Part shown: positions 29,181 through 39,093 of the stretch, one piece after another
How the letters are laid out: every line of letters starts with the position of its first letter
How positions within the stretch are numbered: the stretch's first letter is position 1
Made by a program: the position numbers and the translations under genes
The notes under the pieces: model-generated
The model's input: the letters and a program-made list of their open reading frames with translations, nothing else
What the model was told of the DNA's origin: nothing
The model's database searches: none
Assembly (NCBI RefSeq): GCF_900104115.1
Contig: NZ_FNJM01000004.1
Coordinates: 1-64,000, forward strand
DNA length: 64,000 nt
Direction of reading: 5' to 3'
Source of the DNA: Clostridium gasigenes
GTDB taxonomy: Bacteria; Bacillota; Clostridia; Clostridiales; Clostridiaceae

Positions 29181-31409
29181 ATGGAAGTTCTGAGTGGATT
29201 AGTAGAATCTATACTATTTAAAAGCGATGATACTGGATATGTAGTTGCTAAAGTAGAAATTAATAAAGAAATAATAGCTATAGTTGGTATATTACCGTTT
29301 TTAAAAGAGAGCCAACATGTAAAGTTAAAAGGTCAATGGATGCTTCATAAGCAATTTGGAAGACAGTTTAAAGTGGAAGAGTGCGAAGAAGTTCTTCCAG
29401 ATTCAATAGAAGGAATAGTTAAATATTTAAGTACTGGAGTTGTACATGGTATAGGACCTGTTACTGCTAAAAAAATAGTAGCAGCATTTGGAGATAAAAC
29501 TCTAGATATTATGGATAATCATATAGAGAGGTTAAAAGAAATAGAGGGCATAGGAGAAAAGAAATTTGAAATAATATATGAATCTTATATAGAACAAAAA
29601 GATTTAAAAGATATAATGATTCATTTTCAAGGACATGGAATGACACCAAATCAATGTATAAAAATATATAAAAAATTTGGACCAATGTCAAAAGATATAG
29701 TTTCTGAGAATCCATATATTTTAAGTGATGAAATATCAGGAATAGGTTTTATGACCGCTGATAAAATAGCTAAAAATATAGGGATTGAAAGTACTTCAGA
29801 TTTTAGAATACAAAGTGGAATTAAATATGTATTAAATCAATTTTCCTTAGCAGGAAACACATATATGCCAAAGGATGAATTGATTAAGGAAGTTGTTAAT
29901 GTTTTAGACGTAACAAAAGAACTTATAGAAGAGAACATATATAATGCAACTTTAGAAAATAAAATTAAAATAGAAAAAATAAATGATGTGGAAGCTGTAT
30001 TTTCATTACCATATTATTATTGCGAACTTGGCGTAACTAATAAAATTATTACACTAAGTATAGAAAACTTTAGAACTATTAATACAGATGTAGAGTTTGA
30101 AGTTGAACAATTTGAAAAAGATAATAATATAGAATTTGCAGAAGCTCAAAGAGAAGCTATAATTGGGGCTTTTGATAATGGAATTGAAATAATAACTGGT
30201 GGACCTGGAACAGGTAAAACAACAATAATAAAATCTATAATTGAAATTTATGAAAAAAATAATATGAAGGTTTTACTTGCAGCACCAACAGGTAGAGCTG
30301 CAAAGCGAATGGCAGAATCAACGGGAAGAGAAGCTAAGACAATACATAGACTTTTAGAAGTAGGAACAAGTGATGATGATAAATCATTCTTTGGAAAAGG
30401 GGAGAGCTCTCCACTAGAAGGAGATGTAATAATTATAGATGAGGCATCTATGATAGATATAATGCTTATGCAAAGCTTGCTTAAAGCAATTCAACTAGGT
30501 ACAAGAGTTATTATAGTTGGTGATGTAGATCAGTTGCCATCTGTAGGACCTGGAAATGTACTAAAAGACCTAATTGAAAGTGATTTTATAAAAGTTGTTA
30601 GGTTAAATGCTGTTTTTAGACAAGGGAAAGAAAGTATGATTGTAACAAATGCTCATAAGATAAATAATGGAGAAATGCCTTGTTTAAATAAAAAAGATGG
30701 AGATTTCTTTTTTGATCACAAAGAAGATAATGATGAAATACTAGATACAATAATAGATTTAATAAATAGAAGGTTACCTAAATTTAATCCAAGTTTAGAT
30801 AAGTTAAAAGATATTCAAATATTAACACCTATGAGAAAAGGAATACTTGGAGTTCAAAACCTTAATAATAAGCTTCAAGAGAGTTTAAATCCTCCATCAT
30901 CAAGTAAAAAAGAAAAAGAAATAAAGGAAATTGTTTTTAGAGAAGGCGATAAGGTTATGCAAACTAAAAATAATTATCAAATTGAGTGGTTTAGAATTAA
31001 TGGCTATGGTGATAATGAAGGTAAGGGCGTATTTAATGGAGATATGGGATTTATCCAAAGTATAAATGAAAATGATAAAAATGTAATAGTAATTTTTGAT
31101 GATGAAAAAAAAGTAATTTATGATTATATATCTTTAGATGAATTAGATTTAGCATACGCAATAACAATTCATAAAAGTCAAGGAAGTGAATTTAAAGTAG
31201 TGATTACCCCAGCATTTATGGGTTCACCATTTTTAATGAATAGAAATTTACTTTATACAGGAATAACAAGAGCTAAAGAATTAGTTGTAGTTGTAGGGAA
31301 GCCAAAAGCACTAAAGTATATGGTTGATAATACAAATAGCAGTGAGAGATATTCATCTCTTAAAGATAGAATATTAGAAATAACAGCAGGAGATAATTTA
31401 AGCGAATAA
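29181..31409 (+). CDS. recD2: RecD2-type SF1B DNA helicase
   Basis: A 742-residue ATP-dependent 5'-3' helicase (RecD2/YrrC). N-terminal OB-like and helix-hairpin-helix region (LSTGVVHGIGPVTAKKIV, LKEIEGIGEKKFE), Walker A GGPGTGKT at 340-347, Walker B IIDEASMID, motif III GDVDQLPSVGPGNVL, and C-terminal UvrD-like VAITIHKSQGSEF-type motif (here AYAITIHKSQGSEF) with GITRAKE. In Bacillus it acts in replication fork and recombination control without RecBC. First gene of a run leading to comFC. Confidence 0.96.
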   Translation: MEVLSGLVESILFKSDDTGYVVAKVEINKEIIAIVGILPFLKESQHVKLKGQWMLHKQFGRQFKVEECEEVLPDSIEGIVKYLSTGVVHGIGPVTAKKIVAAFGDKTLDIMDNHIERLKEIEGIGEKKFEIIYESYIEQKDLKDIMIHFQGHGMTPNQCIKIYKKFGPMSKDIVSENPYILSDEISGIGFMTADKIAKNIGIESTSDFRIQSGIKYVLNQFSLAGNTYMPKDELIKEVVNVLDVTKELIEENIYNATLENKIKIEKINDVEAVFSLPYYYCELGVTNKIITLSIENFRTINTDVEFEVEQFEKDNNIEFAEAQREAIIGAFDNGIEIITGGPGTGKTTIIKSIIEIYEKNNMKVLLAAPTGRAAKRMAESTGREAKTIHRLLEVGTSDDDKSFFGKGESSPLEGDVIIIDEASMIDIMLMQSLLKAIQLGTRVIIVGDVDQLPSVGPGNVLKDLIESDFIKVVRLNAVFRQGKESMIVTNAHKINNGEMPCLNKKDGDFFFDHKEDNDEILDTIIDLINRRLPKFNPSLDKLKDIQILTPMRKGILGVQNLNNKLQESLNPPSSSKKEKEIKEIVFREGDKVMQTKNNYQIEWFRINGYGDNEGKGVFNGDMGFIQSINENDKNVIVIFDDEKKVIYDYISLDELDLAYAITIHKSQGSEFKVVITPAFMGSPFLMNRNLLYTGITRAKELVVVVGKPKALKYMVDNTNSSERYSSLKDRILEITAGDNLSE

Positions 31410-31451
31410 GGAATTGTAGAATAAATAACTATAAATATGAGGGATAAGAAT

Positions 31452-32453
31452 ATGCTTAATTACAAAGAGTTTAATAATTGTGTTACTAAAATAAATCAAT
31501 GGTATAGAAAGCAGTCGAAAGTGCTTACAGTAACCACAAGCCCTTACAACACTACTTTAATATATTCTAGTATAATTAGTGAAGTTATAAGTCAAAATGG
31601 TAAAATACTTTATATATGGGGAGAAGAATTGGGAAATAGGGAGCTTATTAATAATATAAAACTTAAAAATAATAAAGTTACCTATAAATTTTTAAAAAGT
31701 GGAGAAGCTGATTTAGATATAACATTTACTAGTTTTAAAAATATAATTAATATTAGAGGATATTATGATTTATGTATAATTGATGATATAAGTATGTTTT
31801 CTTTAATGAGCAAAGAAAACATTATAGAACTTGTAGAAGGGATGTATTTATACAATAAAAGGATTATCATATACTCGGTAGAAAAAGTAGTAGCTATTGG
31901 AGAGAGACTAGACCTTTCATCTGTAGTTGCTAAGAGGCCATTTGTAGAACCAAGAATTATAAAAACAAGAATAAATCTTGAAGAAGATATACCATATGCT
32001 TTGTATGAATATTTAAAATGGTTTAGAGATAATAAAAGACGGGTTACTATATATGTACCAACTTTAGATAAAGTTAAGAAAATATATGACTATTATAATG
32101 AAATGCTTAAAGTAGAAAATGTAAAGCTTGTTGCTTTTACAAGAGGTGAATCAACAAGAGAATTAGAAAAGGTTATGAATATTAAAGATAGATCAGTATT
32201 TATAATAACTAATTATTATGGTCATTACTTGCATAATATAAATAATTTAGACATAGTAATGTTATTTTCTGATAATAGGTTTTATTCTTATAAAAAAATA
32301 TTATATTTATGCGCAGAAGCAGGAAAGGATAATGAGAAATCTGGAGAAGTTTTAATGGTATCAAGAGATGTGTCTAGTGATATGGAAATATCTAAAACAA
32401 TATCTAGAGATTTCAATAAGAAGATATGGGAAAAGGGATTATTACGTTATTAA
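31452..32453 (+). CDS. Degenerate ComFA-like (SF2 helicase-derived) protein
   Basis: A 333-residue protein directly upstream of comFC, where ComFA is normally encoded. Its layout follows an SF2 ATPase: a first lobe where the P-loop should be reads VTTSPYNTTLIYS (no GKT), a Walker-B-like strand LCIIDDIS in place of LIIDEVD, then a second lobe with VTIYVPTLDKVKKI, FTRGESTRELEKV and VFIITNYYGHYLHNINNLDIVMLF, parallel to the ComFA lobe ending in QxxGRxGR, which here reads CAEAGKD. So the fold is probably kept and ATPase activity lost. ATG 31452 is preferred since GAGGG lies 8 nt upstream. Homology was judged by eye, and the name is an inference. Confidence 0.6.
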   Translation: MLNYKEFNNCVTKINQWYRKQSKVLTVTTSPYNTTLIYSSIISEVISQNGKILYIWGEELGNRELINNIKLKNNKVTYKFLKSGEADLDITFTSFKNIINIRGYYDLCIIDDISMFSLMSKENIIELVEGMYLYNKRIIIYSVEKVVAIGERLDLSSVVAKRPFVEPRIIKTRINLEEDIPYALYEYLKWFRDNKRRVTIYVPTLDKVKKIYDYYNEMLKVENVKLVAFTRGESTRELEKVMNIKDRSVFIITNYYGHYLHNINNLDIVMLFSDNRFYSYKKILYLCAEAGKDNEKSGEVLMVSRDVSSDMEISKTISRDFNKKIWEKGLLRY

Positions 32454-33073
32454 AAAATATATTAAATGGAATATTAGATATAATATTTCCTCCAGAAGAA
32501 ACTTGTATTTCATGTTTTGAAGAAGGCTATGTTGGGTTGTGTCCAAGATGTTTTAAAAAGATTAAACGACTAAGAAGTGAAAGTAATGTTTTTTCATACG
32601 GGTACTATGTAGGACCACTAAAGGCTTTAATATTATCATTTAAATATAAAGAAAATTACTTAGCTGGAAGAATTTTAAGTGAATTTTTATGCCAAATAAT
32701 AGAAGATAATAATTTAAAGTGCGATATTATTGTGTATGTACCTTTATCAAAAAAATCCATGAAAAAAAGGGGATTTAATCAATGTGAGATATTAGCTAAA
32801 AAAGTAGCTGATAGATATAATATTCCTATTTCAAAATCCTTAGTTAAAGTAAGAGAAACAAAAGAACAAAAAACATTATCTAGAGAAGATAGAAAGAAAA
32901 ATATTATTGATGCATTTGATATTATAAAGAAGATCGATATAGTAGATAAAAGTGTTATTCTAATAGATGATGTAACAACTACAGGGGTTACGGCTTTAGA
33001 ATGTGAAAAAATATTAAAAAAATATGGAGCTAAAACAATAAATATAGTGACTGTTGCTCAAAGTTTTATATAA
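32426..33073 (+). CDS. comFC: ComFC-type phosphoribosyltransferase-like protein
   Basis: A 215-residue protein with an N-terminal four-cysteine zinc finger (CISC ... CPRC, about residues 25-42) and a phosphoribosyltransferase fold with PRPP loop VILIDDVTTTGVTALE near residue 175. The segment KKRGFNQCEILAKKVA is the ComF signature. In competent bacteria it helps process incoming single-stranded DNA. It overlaps the preceding gene by 28 bp, so the two are translated together. Confidence 0.93.
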   Translation: MGKGIITLLKNILNGILDIIFPPEETCISCFEEGYVGLCPRCFKKIKRLRSESNVFSYGYYVGPLKALILSFKYKENYLAGRILSEFLCQIIEDNNLKCDIIVYVPLSKKSMKKRGFNQCEILAKKVADRYNIPISKSLVKVRETKEQKTLSREDRKKNIIDAFDIIKKIDIVDKSVILIDDVTTTGVTALECEKILKKYGAKTINIVTVAQSFI

Positions 33074-33209
33074 GTTATAGCCTTTAAATTCCATAAAATA
33101 TTATAAGTTTTAATTAGTATTTTTTAGTGTGAATTAATAAAAAACAAAGCTATTAAGAGGGTTATAGAGAAAAATGCACGAAATATTCAGAAAATTAACA
33201 AAATTACAT

Positions 33210-33238
33210 TTGTATATTTAAATAAAAGGTAGTAGAAT
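33210..33238 (+). promoter_or_regulatory. Sigma-A promoter of hpf
   Basis: TTGTAT, 17-bp spacer, TAGAAT; leader of about 75 nt with a small stem-loop (CTCCTAATC...GATTAGAG) before the start. Confidence 0.6.
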
Positions 33239-33320
33239 ATAAACAAGAAAAGAAAACATATCAAAAATTTGAAATCTCCTAATCAAAGATTAGAGCGAAA
33301 AGGAAGGGGTTGACCTTATT

Positions 33321-33860
33321 ATGAGAATATCAATAATAGGAAAAAATATCGAATTAACACCGGCGTTAAAGGAAATGGTAGAAAAAAAGATTTCAAAATT
33401 AGATAAGTATTTTGAACCGCATGTAGAAGCAAGAGCTAAACTTACAGTTCAAAAAAACAGACACATATTTGAAGTTACAATACCCTTTAATGGAGTTATC
33501 CTAAGAGGAGAAGAAGCTACTGATGATATGTACAAATCTATTGATATAGTTGAAGAAAAGTTAGAAAGACAAATTAGAAAACAAAAAACTAAACTAGCAA
33601 GACGAAGTATGGAATCACTTAAATTCCCATATATTGATGAAGTAGCTGTTGGAGACGATGACGCTAATGAGAAGGAGCCAAGCATTGTAAGAATGAAAAA
33701 ATTCTGTGCGAATGCAATGTCATCAGAAGAGGCTATTTTACAAATGGAGTTACTTGGACACAGTTTCTTTATATATGAAGATATCGATGAAGCTAGTATT
33801 TGTGTTATATATAAAAGAAAAGATGGAAATTATGGTTTGTTAGAACCTCAATATAGTTAA
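33321..33860 (+). CDS. hpf: Long-form ribosome hibernation promoting factor
   Basis: A 179-residue HPF of the long type: N-terminal RaiA/HPF domain (MRISIIGKNIELTPAL..., residues 1-100), a charged linker, and a C-terminal dimerisation domain (about 120-179: RMKKFCANAMSSEEAILQME). It pairs inactive 70S ribosomes into 100S dimers in resting cells. Start ATG 33321. Single gene with promoter and terminator. Confidence 0.96.
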   Translation: MRISIIGKNIELTPALKEMVEKKISKLDKYFEPHVEARAKLTVQKNRHIFEVTIPFNGVILRGEEATDDMYKSIDIVEEKLERQIRKQKTKLARRSMESLKFPYIDEVAVGDDDANEKEPSIVRMKKFCANAMSSEEAILQMELLGHSFFIYEDIDEASICVIYKRKDGNYGLLEPQYS

Positions 33861-33876
33861 GGTATTTGAAATAATA

Positions 33877-33920
33877 AAATCAAAAAGAAGTCTCTATTTA
33901 CAGAGACTTCTTTTTGATTT
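33877..33920 (+). terminator. Terminator of hpf
   Basis: AATCAAAAAGAAGTCTCT pairs with AGAGACTTCTTTTTGATT: an 18-bp stem. Confidence 0.92.
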
Positions 33921-34058
33921 GAAGAAGATTAATATATTGTAATTTAATATTAAATTTTAATTTGGATGTAATTGATTCATATTATCTTATAAAAATTAAA
34001 AAAATATTAGGATAATTACAAAAATTTACTTATTTAAAGTTAATATTATGTTATTTTG

Positions 34059-34088
34059 TTGAATTAATAAGGCTATGAATGGTATAAT
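34059..34088 (+). promoter_or_regulatory. Probable sigma-A promoter of secA
   Basis: TTGAAT, 18-bp spacer, TATAAT, 63 bp upstream of the secA start. The remaining hpf-secA interval is AT-rich without other visible signals. Confidence 0.6.
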
Positions 34089-34151
34089 TTATAAATATAA
34101 AGAAGTAATAATAAAAAAATAAAATATAGATATGATTGGAAGGAATTAAAT

Positions 34152-36665
34152 ATGGGATTTTTAGATAAAGTATTTGGGACTTATAGTGAAAGAGAAGTAA
34201 AGAGACTTTTAACAGTAGTAAAAGAAATTGAAGATTTAGATGAAAGTATGCAAAAACTTTCAGATGAAGATTTAAAAGGAAAAACAATAGAGTTTAAAGA
34301 AAGAATATCCAAGGGTGAATCTTTAGACCATATTCTCCCTGAAGCCTTTGCAGTATGTAGAGAAGCTTCAATGAGAGTTCTTGGAATGAAACATTATAGA
34401 GAACAATTAATTGGTGGAATGGTATTACACCAAGGAAGAATAGCAGAAATGAAAACTGGTGAAGGTAAGACATTAGTTGCAACGCTACCAATATATTTAA
34501 ATGGTCTTTCAGGAAATGGAGCTCATATTATAACAGTAAATGACTATCTTGCAAAAAGAGATAAGGAATGGATGGGAAAATTATATGAATTCTTAGGGTT
34601 AACAACAGGTGTTATTGTTCATGGTGTTACTCAAGAAGAGAGAAGAGCTGCATATGCCGCTGATATAACTTATGGAACCAATAATGAATATGGATTTGAT
34701 TATTTAAGAGATAACATGGTTATATTTAAAGAAGAAAAAGTTCAAAGAGGCTTAAATTTTGCAGTTGTAGATGAAGTAGATTCTATTCTTGTTGATGAAG
34801 CTAGAACACCACTTATAATTTCAGGTGCTGGAGATAAATCAACTAAGTTCTATAATGTAGCAGATAATTTTGTTAAACAATTGGTAGCAGATAAACACTT
34901 TACAATAGATGAAAAAGCAAGTGCTGTAATGTTAACTGATGAAGGTATTGAAAAAGCAGAAAAAACTTTTGGAATAGAAAACTATGCTGATGCTGAAAAT
35001 TTAGAGTTACAACATTATATAACTCAAGGATTAAAAGCTAACTATAGCATGAGAATAGATAAAGACTATATGGTTAAAGATGGTCAAGTAATTATAGTTG
35101 ATGAATTTACAGGAAGACTTATGGAAGGTAGAAGATATTCAGACGGTCTTCATCAAGCTATAGAAGCTAAAGAAGCCGTTAAAATAGAAAGAGAATCAAA
35201 AACTCTAGCTACAATAACTTTCCAAAACTACTTTAGAATGTACAAAAAATTATCAGGAATGACAGGTACTGCATTAACAGAAGAAAATGAATTTAGAGAA
35301 ATATATAATTTAGATGTTATTGTGATTCCAACTCATAGAGAAGTAGCAAGATTAGATAATCTAGATTTAGTTTATAGAAATCAAAATGGTAAATACAATG
35401 CAATAGTTGAAGAAATAATAAAGTCTAATAACATTGGTCAACCAGTTTTAGTTGGTACAGTAAGCATAGAAAAGTCAGAATACGTATCTGCTCTTTTAAA
35501 GAAGAGAGATGTAAAACATAGAGTGCTTAATGCTAAATATCATGAACAAGAAGCTGAAATAGTTAGCACAGCAGGAGAATTCGGAATGGTTACAATAGCT
35601 ACTAATATGGCTGGTAGAGGAACTGATATTAAGCTTGGTGAAGGTGTTATAGAAGTAGGTGGACTTAAGATAATAGGTACAGAAAGACATGAAGCAAGAA
35701 GAATAGATAATCAATTAAGAGGTAGAGCTGGTCGTCAAGGAGATCCTGGTGAATCAATATTCTTTATTTCACTTGAAGATGATTTAATGAGAATATTCGC
35801 ATCAGAAAGATTAGAAGGTGTTATGGAAAAATTAAAACTTGAGGAAGATGTAGCTCTTGATCATAAAATATTAACTAAGACTATTGAGAATGCTCAAAAG
35901 AAAGTAGAAGGAAATAACTTCGAAATAAGAAAAACACTTATTGGTTATGATGATGTTATGAATATGCAAAGAGAAATTATATACAGACAAAGAGGCGAAG
36001 TTCTTGAAGGTCAAAATATGAAAGAACAAATCGAATCAATGATAAGCGAATTAGTTACAGAGTCTGTTAATGCTCATTTAATAGGAGAAGAGGATAATTA
36101 TGAAGTAGAAATAAGTAAGTTAATTAAATACTTAGAAGATATATGTTTACCTCATGGGAGTATTACAGTAGAAAATATAGTGGACTTATCAATTGAAGAA
36201 ACAATAGAGAAGTTATTATCAGTTAGTATGGATGCTTATAGAGGTAAAGAATTAGAATTTGGTGAAGAACGATTAAGAGAGATAGAAAGAGTTATTCTAT
36301 TACGAGTTGTTGACCAAAAGTGGATGTCTCATATAGATAGTATGGATCATTTAAAACAAGGTATAGGGCTTAGAGCTTACAGACAAGTAGATCCAGTTCA
36401 AGCTTACCAAATGGAAGGTAGCTCAATGTTTGAAGAAATGATAGAAGGAATTAAGGCAGAAACAGTTAAATTCTTATTCCATGTTCAAGCAGAGAAACCT
36501 GTTGAAAGAGAAAGAGTAGCTGAAGAAGTTACAGCAACTCATGGAGAAGAGGATAAAAGTTTAAAGAAAGAACCTGCTAAAAATGATAATAAGGTAGGAA
36601 GAAATGAAGTTTGCCCATGTGGAAGTGGGAAGAAGTATAAAAATTGTTGTGGAAGAGAAGCATAA
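34152..36665 (+). CDS. secA: Preprotein translocase ATPase SecA
   Basis: An 837-residue motor that drives unfolded preproteins through SecYEG. Walker A TGEGKT at 102-107, DEAD-type [13 protein letters not shown], the second nucleotide domain ([21 protein letters not shown]), scaffold and wing regions, and a C-terminal zinc tail [13 protein letters not shown] (about 820-832) for SecB or ribosome binding. Full length. Ribosome site GGAAGGA. No second SecA is in the window. Confidence 0.98.
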   Translation: MGFLDKVFGTYSEREVKRLLTVVKEIEDLDESMQKLSDEDLKGKTIEFKERISKGESLDHILPEAFAVCREASMRVLGMKHYREQLIGGMVLHQGRIAEMKTGEGKTLVATLPIYLNGLSGNGAHIITVNDYLAKRDKEWMGKLYEFLGLTTGVIVHGVTQEERRAAYAADITYGTNNEYGFDYLRDNMVIFKEEKVQRGLNFAVVDEVDSILVDEARTPLIISGAGDKSTKFYNVADNFVKQLVADKHFTIDEKASAVMLTDEGIEKAEKTFGIENYADAENLELQHYITQGLKANYSMRIDKDYMVKDGQVIIVDEFTGRLMEGRRYSDGLHQAIEAKEAVKIERESKTLATITFQNYFRMYKKLSGMTGTALTEENEFREIYNLDVIVIPTHREVARLDNLDLVYRNQNGKYNAIVEEIIKSNNIGQPVLVGTVSIEKSEYVSALLKKRDVKHRVLNAKYHEQEAEIVSTAGEFGMVTIATNMAGRGTDIKLGEGVIEVGGLKIIGTERHEARRIDNQLRGRAGRQGDPGESIFFISLEDDLMRIFASERLEGVMEKLKLEEDVALDHKILTKTIENAQKKVEGNNFEIRKTLIGYDDVMNMQREIIYRQRGEVLEGQNMKEQIESMISELVTESVNAHLIGEEDNYEVEISKLIKYLEDICLPHGSITVENIVDLSIEETIEKLLSVSMDAYRGKELEFGEERLREIERVILLRVVDQKWMSHIDSMDHLKQGIGLRAYRQVDPVQAYQMEGSSMFEEMIEGIKAETVKFLFHVQAEKPVERERVAEEVTATHGEEDKSLKKEPAKNDNKVGRNEVCPCGSGKKYKNCCGREA

Positions 36666-36683
36666 GATATTTTTATAGCTAAT

Positions 36684-36715
36684 AAAAAAGAGTGCCTTAG
36701 GGCACTCTTTTATAT
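36684..36715 (+). terminator. Terminator of secA
   Basis: AAAAGAGTGCC pairs with GGCACTCTTTT, loop TTAG. Confidence 0.9.
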
Positions 36716-36811
36716 ATAATAGAGTTATAAATATTAAAGTATCTGAATGGCAATAATACAGACATGCAGAATTTAGGAATCACCAAATAAATAAGAATAG
36801 GACGTGATTAA

Positions 36812-37916
36812 ATGATAATTAAATTAGAAGCAGAGCTTTTAAAGCTTAATGATATAAAAAATAGTATAAAAGAAATGGGGGCTTCACTTTGACAAGGGAA
36901 GATTAGAAAATGAAATTGAAGAGTTAGAAATGAAAATGCAAGAAAAAGGATTTTGGGATGATATAAAAAGAGCAGAAGAGATAACGAAAGAATCGAAAAG
37001 TCTTAAAGATAAACTAGAAAAACAAGAATCACTAGAATTAAGAGTTGAAGATATAGATGTTTTAGCAGAATTAATGGAAGAAGATGATGAAACTTCAGCT
37101 GAAGAAATTATTACAGAAATAAAAGCTATTGAAAAGGAAGTAGAAGAATATAGAATACAAACATTATTATCAGGAGAATATGATAAAAATAATGTTATTT
37201 TAACTCTTCATACAGGAGTTGGTGGTAGTGATGCTAACGACTGGACAGAGATGTTACTTAGAATGTACACAAGATGGTGTGAAAAAAAAGGCTTTAAAGT
37301 TGAAACTGTTGATATATTAGCTGGAGATGAAGCGGGTATAAAAAGTGTAACTCTTAAAGTTAAAGGTGAGTATGCTTATGGGTATCTTAAAGCAGAAAAA
37401 GGAATACATAGATTAGTTAGAATATCACCTTTTAATGCAAATGGGAAAAGACAAACTTCATTTGCATCACTTGAAGTACTACCGGAGTTAACTAAAAATC
37501 AAGATATAGAAATTAGACCAGAGGATTTAAAAATAGACACATTTAGAGCTAGTGGAGCTGGTGGGCAGCATGTAAATAAAACAGAATCAGCAATTAGAAT
37601 AACTCATATAAAAACAGGAATAGTTGTGCAATGTCAAAATGAAAGAAGCCAATATTCAAATAAAGATACAGCTATGGAAATGCTTAAATCAAAGCTTATA
37701 GAATTAAAAGATAGAGCACATAAAGAAAAAATAGAAGATTTAACTGGAGAGCTTAAAGATATGGGTTGGGGAAGTCAAATACGTTCATATGTATTCCATC
37801 CATATAATTTAGTTAAAGACCATAGAACAAACGAAGAAACAGGAAACTTAGGAGCAGTTATGAATGGTGATATAGATAATTTTATAATAGCTTATTTAAA
37901 TTTAGAAAATCAATAA
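36812..37916 (+). CDS. prfB: Peptide chain release factor 2, with programmed +1 frameshift
   Basis: The gene opens at ATG 36812 and runs 26 codons to an in-frame TGA at 36890-36892 within TCACTTTGACAAG; shifting +1 there (reading GAC at 36891) continues to the stop at 37916, giving a 367-residue RF2. The stimulatory GGGGG lies just upstream, as in the classical autoregulatory site: when RF2 is scarce, ribosomes shift at CUU-UGA and make more. The SPF motif for UGA recognition (RISPFNANG) and GGQ at 250-252 are present; the GGQ glutamine is a PrmC substrate. The first 26 codons are easy to miss when calling frames. Confidence 0.97.
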
Positions 37917-37962
37917 AGAGATTGGATATAATTATATATATAAATTAGAGGGGACAAATGTT

Positions 37963-38424
37963 ATGGATAATGCAAATGGAATATTAGATAAATATAATGA
38001 ATCAATAAAGTTAACTTATAATTATACTTTTAGAATGTTAACTCATTTAAAGAATATTAGAGATAATTTTAAACAAATTGATAGTCCAGATGAAATAACA
38101 ACAGAGGTATATAGAGATTCAATAATTAAAAAGTATGAAACTTTAGAAGATTTATCTTGGAAGTTATTATCTAAAATTTTCAAAGCGTCAGGATTAGATA
38201 TTAACAATCCTAGAGGTTGTTATAAACAAGCATATAAGGAAGGATTAATACATGATATAGATATTTGGAATGAAATATTGTTATCTAGGAATTCTACAGC
38301 TCATGTTTATGATGAGAAAGATTATGATGAGAAAGATTATGAAGATATTAAAAATAGAATAATTGAAGTATATATATATGCCATAGAAGAATTATTAAAA
38401 AACATTTCGTATAAGGTGATGTGA
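37963..38424 (+). CDS. HEPN-domain toxin (HepT / HI0074-like)
   Basis: A 153-residue all-helical HEPN protein of the nucleotidyltransferase-substrate-binding group. The RNase motif Rx4HxY is complete: R109, H114, Y116 (SRNSTAHVY). In the Shewanella HepT/MntA pair the tyrosine of this motif is AMPylated by the partner, which silences the RNase. Directly after the motif a 15-bp unit is tandemly duplicated (38311-38340), giving DEKDYDEKDY. The partner gene follows 5 bp downstream but is frameshifted. Ribosome site GAGGGGA. Confidence 0.85.
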   Translation: MDNANGILDKYNESIKLTYNYTFRMLTHLKNIRDNFKQIDSPDEITTEVYRDSIIKKYETLEDLSWKLLSKIFKASGLDINNPRGCYKQAYKEGLIHDIDIWNEILLSRNSTAHVYDEKDYDEKDYEDIKNRIIEVYIYAIEELLKNISYKVM

Positions 38425-38429
38425 TAGCT

Positions 38430-38727
38430 ATGTATGGAATAAATGAAAAGGTATATAGGAGCTTAATTAGATACTTTGAAAATAATAATAAAATAAAAAA
38501 AAGTAGTTATTTTTGGTTCAAGGGCAAAAGGAACAGAAAATGCAAATTCAGATATAGATCTTTGTATTAAGTGTTTAGAAAATTATAGAGTTACCGTAGT
38601 TGATGAAGTTAATGATGTAATAGGAATTTACTCTTGTGATATAGTTTTTATAGGTTCTTTAAATAAAGAAATAGAAAATCAAATTAAGAGAGATGGAATA
38701 ATTATATATGAAAAAGAGATAGTATAA
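38430..38727 (+). pseudogene. MntA-like minimal nucleotidyltransferase antitoxin, frame broken at an A8 run
   Basis: Read from ATG 38430 the frame gives MYGINEKVYRSLIRYFENNN then runs into nonsense after eight A (38495-38502). Skipping one A restores a perfect family match: VVIFGSRAKGTENANSDIDL, with the GS-x10-DxD catalytic motif, through to the stop at 38725-38727 (about 98 residues in all). The catalytic part is otherwise unspoiled, so the shift is recent, a sequencing slip, or bypassed by slippage on the A-run. MNT partners neutralise HEPN toxins by AMPylation. Confidence 0.8.
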
Positions 38728-38750
38728 AATTTTATGCTATCTCTTTTTCT
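38711..38750 (+). terminator. Terminator of the HEPN-MNT pair
   Basis: AAAAAGAGATAGTATAAAA pairs with TTTTATGCTATCTCTTTTT; the stem begins inside the MNT coding end. Confidence 0.9.
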
Positions 38751-39093
38751 TATAAAAATATAGTTGAGAATTATTTAAAGAAGCGTGGCGTATGTATTTT
38801 CGAATATATAAATATTTATTTTTCAATAGAGTTAATATTCTTAGGTTAAATAGTAAAATAATCCAAATAAAGCATTAACAAATATCACTAAATAGGTTAT
38901 AATTAGTATATTGATTGGGAAATATTGGTTTTGTGAATTTTAGGCATCATCCAATAAATAATAGACCAGTATTCTTGTTATTTTACAATGCATTAGAAAA
39001 TTATTTAAAAGAGTGGGAGGCTCATAAGTTAGAAAAAATTGGGTAAATAATAATAAGCTAATAGAATATTTTAGAAGAATTGAGGGGGATATT
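38751..39093. other. Gene-free region upstream of the acyltransferase fusion
   Basis: About 340 bp with no coding frame. A half copy of the hairpin repeat lies at 38940-38990 (TAGGCATCATCCAATAAATA then AATAGACCAG, right arm lost). The ribosome site GAGGGGG of the next gene is at the end. Confidence 0.6.
38940..38995. repeat. Half copy of the dispersed hairpin, copy K
   Basis: TAGGCATCATCCAATAAATAAT and AGACCAGTATTCTTGTTATTTT keep the left arm and worn inner stem; the right outer arm is only GCATTAG. A similar left arm (TAGGAATCACCAAATAAATA) lies at 36774 ahead of prfB. Confidence 0.55.
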
